Assembly: GCA_000697335.1 (NCBI GenBank)
Contig: JNEM01006335.1
Coordinates: forward strand, 1 to 11,739
Direction of reading: 5' to 3'
Length of the DNA: 11,739 nt
Source: Conidiobolus incongruus B7586
Lineage: Eukaryota; Entomophthoromycota; Entomophthoromycetes; Entomophthorales; Conidiobolaceae
The notes under the pieces were generated by a model, which did not search any database, had not been told where the DNA came from, and saw only the letters and a list, made by a program, of their open reading frames with translations. The first letter of the stretch is position 1. Every line of letters starts with the position of its first letter. Made by a program: the position numbers and the translations under genes. Shown piece after piece: positions 8,686 to 11,739 of this stretch.

Positions 8686-9632
8686 ATGCCTTTGCAATGG
8701 AAGAATTTAACTAGTAATAAAATTAATTTGGTGTCAATTGGATTGGCTCTAGTAATTAGATTGTATGTATTAGTTGATTTGTGATTAATATTCGTCTATT
8801 AGATAGGTTGGGTCGTTTCTTTGGGGTCTTGTATAGCAACGCCACAAAACACCTTTATTTGGTTTACTATTATTTACACTTTTGCAACTATTACAAGTGT
8901 GTTGATATGTATTTTATTTGATATTATGAAGAATTATCGTATTGCTGTAATTGTTTATTTTTTAACAGTCATCAACTTGTTATTAATTTAATTATTATAT
9001 TGATAGATTATGGGTTATTTAGCTATTGGTTTCGTATTTTGTATTTTATCTATTCAAACTTTATTAGCTTTTGATTTAACAGCTGCTAAAGCTGGTACTG
9101 CTGGATTTATTTTCTTATCTTTTGTCTATGTAACTTGGATAATTTATATTACCTAATATATCTTATGTATTAATATTATTTTTAGTTCTATTGGCTATTA
9201 CACTTTGGAACAGAACAAAATAACCCGAATTTTGGAAATGCTAACGGTATGGGGCCTGTACAATCTATTAATAAGGATTTGCCTCATTTCCGTACTTCAG
9301 TCCCTCAAATGTCTATTAATACTTCCGGTAGTTCTTACCCTCAAGAATATGGATTGAAAGCTAGAGCTCTTTATTCATGTGAGTTTAATTATATTTTAAT
9401 TCGATTGAATTACTAATTTAAACTATTTATAGATGAAGCAAATCCCGAAGATCCCAACGAAATATCTTTCGCCAAGGGAGAAATTTTAGAAGTTGCTGAG
9501 AATAAGGGTAAATGGTGGCAAGCTAGGAAGACCGATGGTTCGGTTGGTATTGTTCCTAGTAATTATGTAAGGATTTATCATATTTTATTCAAGTAATTCT
9601 TTATTAATTATGTTTAGCTCCAAATAATTTAA
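8686..9632 (+). CDS. SHO1: Sho1-type osmosensor: four membrane helices plus C-terminal SH3 (six exons)
   Basis: Plasma-membrane scaffold and osmosensor of the HOG MAP-kinase branch; in yeast its SH3 domain binds a proline motif in Pbs2. Proposed exons: 8686-8751, 8803-8946, 9007-9129, 9186-9378, 9433-9566 and 9618-9632. Introns are 51, 60, 56, 54 and 51 nt, all GT..AG, with donors GTAATT, GTAATT, GTAACT, GTGAGT and GTAAGG. The joined product is 224 residues. Membrane helices lie at about 13-33, 39-61, 69-90 and 99-118; the last carries [10 protein letters not shown] and ends WLLHFGTEQ, as in Sho1. A linker of about 50 residues follows. The SH3 domain (168-224) shows ALYSY, the acidic EDPNEISF loop, GEILEV, the W203-W204 pair, GIVPSNY and the end LQII. 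Yeast Sho1 is 367 residues, so the linker here is short. Exon choice rests on keeping the family pattern. Intron 2 has other phase-0 GT donors at 8953 and 8968, so that junction is the least certain. Confidence 0.9.
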
Positions 9633-9717
9633 ATTGAGTGATATTCGATATCTTTACAACTTGTACAACATTATTGGTATACTTTAACTTTATTCACTTC
9701 CTCACACCCTTGATGCC

Positions 9718-9791
9718 TATGGGAAAATAGTTAATCTATAGTGATTACAAACGCTGATAATCCCAACGAAGTTTCTATTGATATTATTTAA
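9718..9791 (+). pseudogene. Relic of a second Sho1-type SH3 domain start
   Basis: About 85 bases after the sho1 stop codon, the bases reading N-A-D-N-P-N-E-V-S-I (9750-9779) align with [10 protein letters not shown] of the live SH3 domain, with 11 identical bases in a row, ATCCCAACGAA. Just before it, after a small frame change, comes Y-G-K-I-V-N-L-Y..D-Y-K, matching [12 protein letters not shown]. The copy runs straight through the position of sho1 intron 4 without an intron. The similarity stops by the TAA at 9789-9791 and no WW or SNY block follows. It looks like a worn remnant of a paralogue or partial copy. The match is short, so chance cannot be excluded. Confidence 0.42.
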
Positions 9792-10534
9792 TCAATCCTC
9801 AACACACCTGATTCCTCTCTAAACCCAATTATCCTCAGACCAATCCTTTATACCGATCAACTTTTAGTTTATTTAATCCTTACGATAATTATTTAGAGAT
9901 AACTATAAATTATTATAAATTTAATTTTTAATGAAATATACACTTGATTATTTTTTAATATCATTCACTGAGCTATTCATTTGTAATTAATTATTTTAAT
10001 ATATTAACAAGTATTGATATTATTGATTTAAATATAATTAGATCATTTTAGAGTATTCAATTATAATCTAAAGTCAGTTATAGAAATATAAATTTAAATT
10101 GTTATAACTTTGTGAATTGTATTGAATCACTGAATCTTGATCTAATTTCCACTTTTTTAAAAGGAATACTTCAAAATTTGATTATTTGATATAAAATGAT
10201 ATTTAATCAGATTTTAAAATATATCATTGATAGTAAATGTGACTGTATATAAATCAATAGCTATTTCATTATTCATAAAATATATCCAAAAATTTGGCCA
10301 AATAATTTAAGCAATAATTCTGCAATTATAATCAATGTTTTTTAGAATTTAATAACTTTTTCTGGTATTAATAAATTTAATATTTATATTTTATATTAAT
10401 AGCAAAATTAATATAAACATTTTTAAAATATTTAATAATTAAATTGTATCTTGAATAATATGATATATCTATTAAATATATAACAAATGTGAAACTTAAG
10501 CTATATTTAATCAGATTAAAATATTAAGTTGATT
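9792..10534. other. AT-rich spacer, no gene seen
   Basis: More than 700 bases of AT-rich DNA with no coding block, RNA gene or clear long repeat. The first 60 bases (to about 9850) are richer in C and may belong to the sho1 3' region or to the SH3 relic next to it. Confidence 0.5.
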
Positions 10535-10890
10535 AAAAAAAAATAGTAACACACCTTGAGAAAACTGTGTGCAGATTAGCTTAGGTAAATGAGAGAGATC
10601 TGGGGAATTCCAGGCAACAGTAAGGAGGATAGGGGGTTTGTTGGCTTAAGTTCGATGGCTGGCAGGATCCAGATCTAGCTTGTCTGTTTGTGGATAACTT
10701 TAATTCTGGATTGTATATAGAATGAATTGGGTAAGGTAATTTATGAGATCTCCCGCGACTTGGGTTATCAGCCAATTAAAAGGTAAAGCAGAAGTAACTG
10801 ATATAGGAGGAAGGAATGACTTTTAAATTAAGTTGATATAAGTGTACTTAGTAAGAGAGGAGCCACCTGGCTCATGATAATACCTTTTTA
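10535..10890. other. GC-richer folded island, possible ncRNA gene or short element
   Basis: Roughly 330 bases clearly richer in G and C than both flanks, with abrupt edges. Inverted repeats inside: CACAC/GTGTG at 10550-10554 and 10567-10571; AGATCTGG/CCAGATCT at 10596-10603 and 10669-10676; GATAAC/GTTATC at 10693-10698 and 10764-10769; and a tight hairpin GAGCC-ACCT-GGCTC at 10860-10873. The plus strand ends in TTTTT (10885-10889) 11 bases after that hairpin. The minus strand ends in nine T (10543-10535) shortly after the CACAC/GTGTG hairpin. Either could serve as a pol III stop. The only open frame, about 64 codons on minus (10581-10775), resembles no family. I cannot match it to RNase P/MRP, SRP or spliceosomal RNAs. 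Confidence 0.35.
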
Positions 10891-11739
10891 ATATTATACA
10901 CTTATTTGTTGATTATATCAGATAAAATATAATTTTGAATTAATAATCCATTTATTTACTTTTATTTAAATATATAAATTTAGAATATATAAATATATTT
11001 AAATAAAAATGAAAATGTACATATTTTAATTAGTTAGATATCTTGGTGTATTACTACAGAATTAAAGAAATTGAGAATTTTTTATTTTAATTTTTTCAAA
11101 CATATTATTAATTTAAGAATAAAATATATATGTATTTATATTTATATTTTTATAAATTCAATAGGAAAATATATAATTTAAAAATATATTTATAATATTT
11201 TTTCATTAAAAAAACAATTATTAAAGATTTATTATTTGATATAATTATATTTAAATTTCAAAATATTATTAAAAGTCTTTTATTTTAATAATAATAAAAA
11301 TTAATTAAGTGCTATTTAAAATAATTTAAAATATATAAACTATCTTTAACAATGATATTTTATTTAAATTAATAATTTATTGCATTATTAGAATACTTTT
11401 AAACTAAAAAAAGAATTATCTAAAGCTTAATAAAACCTAAAAACTAATTTTAATTATATTTATTCAATTATTAATATGGGGGAAAATATATTGAAAGATG
11501 TTTTTTTATAATTAAAGATTTATTAAAACATGTTAATATTAGCAATATAAGCAATATAAGTATATTATCTATATTTAAGTTTATATTTAGACTAAATAAA
11601 GAAATATTAATTAGATATTTTTAAATTTAAATTAAATATATTATATTATAACCAAGAACTAAAGTTATTATATTAAATTATAAATCTTCCTATATAAATC
11701 ATTATTATATCATAAATTATATTAATAATTTAAGTTAAA
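10891..11739. other. AT-rich spacer to window end
   Basis: Extremely AT-rich, low-complexity DNA. Apart from the 16-bp inverted repeat at 10960-11008 and a short tandem GCAATATAA pair near 11543-11560, I see nothing in it. Confidence 0.55.
10960..11008. repeat. Perfect 16-bp inverted repeat, AT only
   Basis: TTTTATTTAAATATAT (10960-10975) and its exact reverse complement (10993-11008) flank a 17-base loop. All stem bases are A or T, so a match of this length is less surprising than in mixed DNA. It lies about 70 bases past the GC-richer island. Confidence 0.6.

Noticed and set aside
10581-10775. Minus-strand 64-codon frame as a protein gene
   Set aside because: No homologous motif, no suitable neighbours and no splice context; more likely chance in the GC-richer island.
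10535-10890. tRNA-derived SINE
   Set aside because: TAGCTTAGGT and AGTTCGATGGC resemble A and B boxes 70 bases apart, but the flanking bases do not pair as D and T arms and no tail or target duplication is clear.
10535-10890. RNase P/MRP, telomerase or SRP RNA
   Set aside because: I could not find the conserved cores: no clear CR-I/CR-V pair, no telomere-like template, and no SRP helix 8 motif on either strand.
10535-10890. Terminal inverted repeats of a DNA transposon remnant
   Set aside because: The edges share ATTAAAAA plus a few scattered bases when one is reversed, but in such AT-rich DNA this is too weak, and no target duplication is visible.

Overview
The window is AT-rich eukaryotic DNA. 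It has short spliceosomal introns of 51-62 nt with GT..AG ends (mostly GTAAN donors), intronless housekeeping genes and long, nearly gene-free AT-rich spacers. A Sho1-type four-helix plus SH3 osmosensor together with a class II dihydroorotase points to a fungus. The base composition, the intron style, and the remains of GDSL lipase and UDP-glycosyltransferase genes suggest an early-diverging lineage such as Entomophthoromycotina (Conidiobolus-like). That placement is inference, not proof.

Layout, left to right. 1-562: AT-rich, no gene. 563-1192 (-): p24/TMED cargo receptor, gamma-like. 1515-2137 (-): peptide methionine sulfoxide reductase MsrA, two exons, with a likely mitochondrial presequence and a second in-frame AUG. 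2138-3050: spacer with a heat-shock-element-like site. 3051-4100 (-): dihydroorotase, intact and intronless. 4342-5150 (-): a decayed GDSL/SGNH lipase gene. 5745-7190 (-): a decayed UDP-glycosyltransferase gene. 7412-7493 (-): tRNA-Ser(UGA) with a pol III T-tract. 7494-7790: a strongly pyrimidine-skewed spacer. 8686-9632 (+): a six-exon sho1 gene whose last coding exon is only 15 nt. 9718-9791 (+): a short degenerate copy of the start of a Sho1-type SH3 domain. 10535-10890: a GC-richer, repeat-folded island bounded by T-runs, of unknown nature. The rest is AT-rich DNA with a 16-bp perfect inverted repeat.

The live genes serve unrelated jobs: secretory traffic, oxidative repair, pyrimidine synthesis, translation and osmosensing. 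There is no operon-like system, and I do not see a convincing new multi-gene system. The most useful new observations are the two dead genes, which are only readable by following conserved blocks across frames; the likely dual targeting of MsrA; the mini terminal exon of sho1 and its retained-intron alternative; the SH3 relic; and the unexplained folded island near 10.7 kb.
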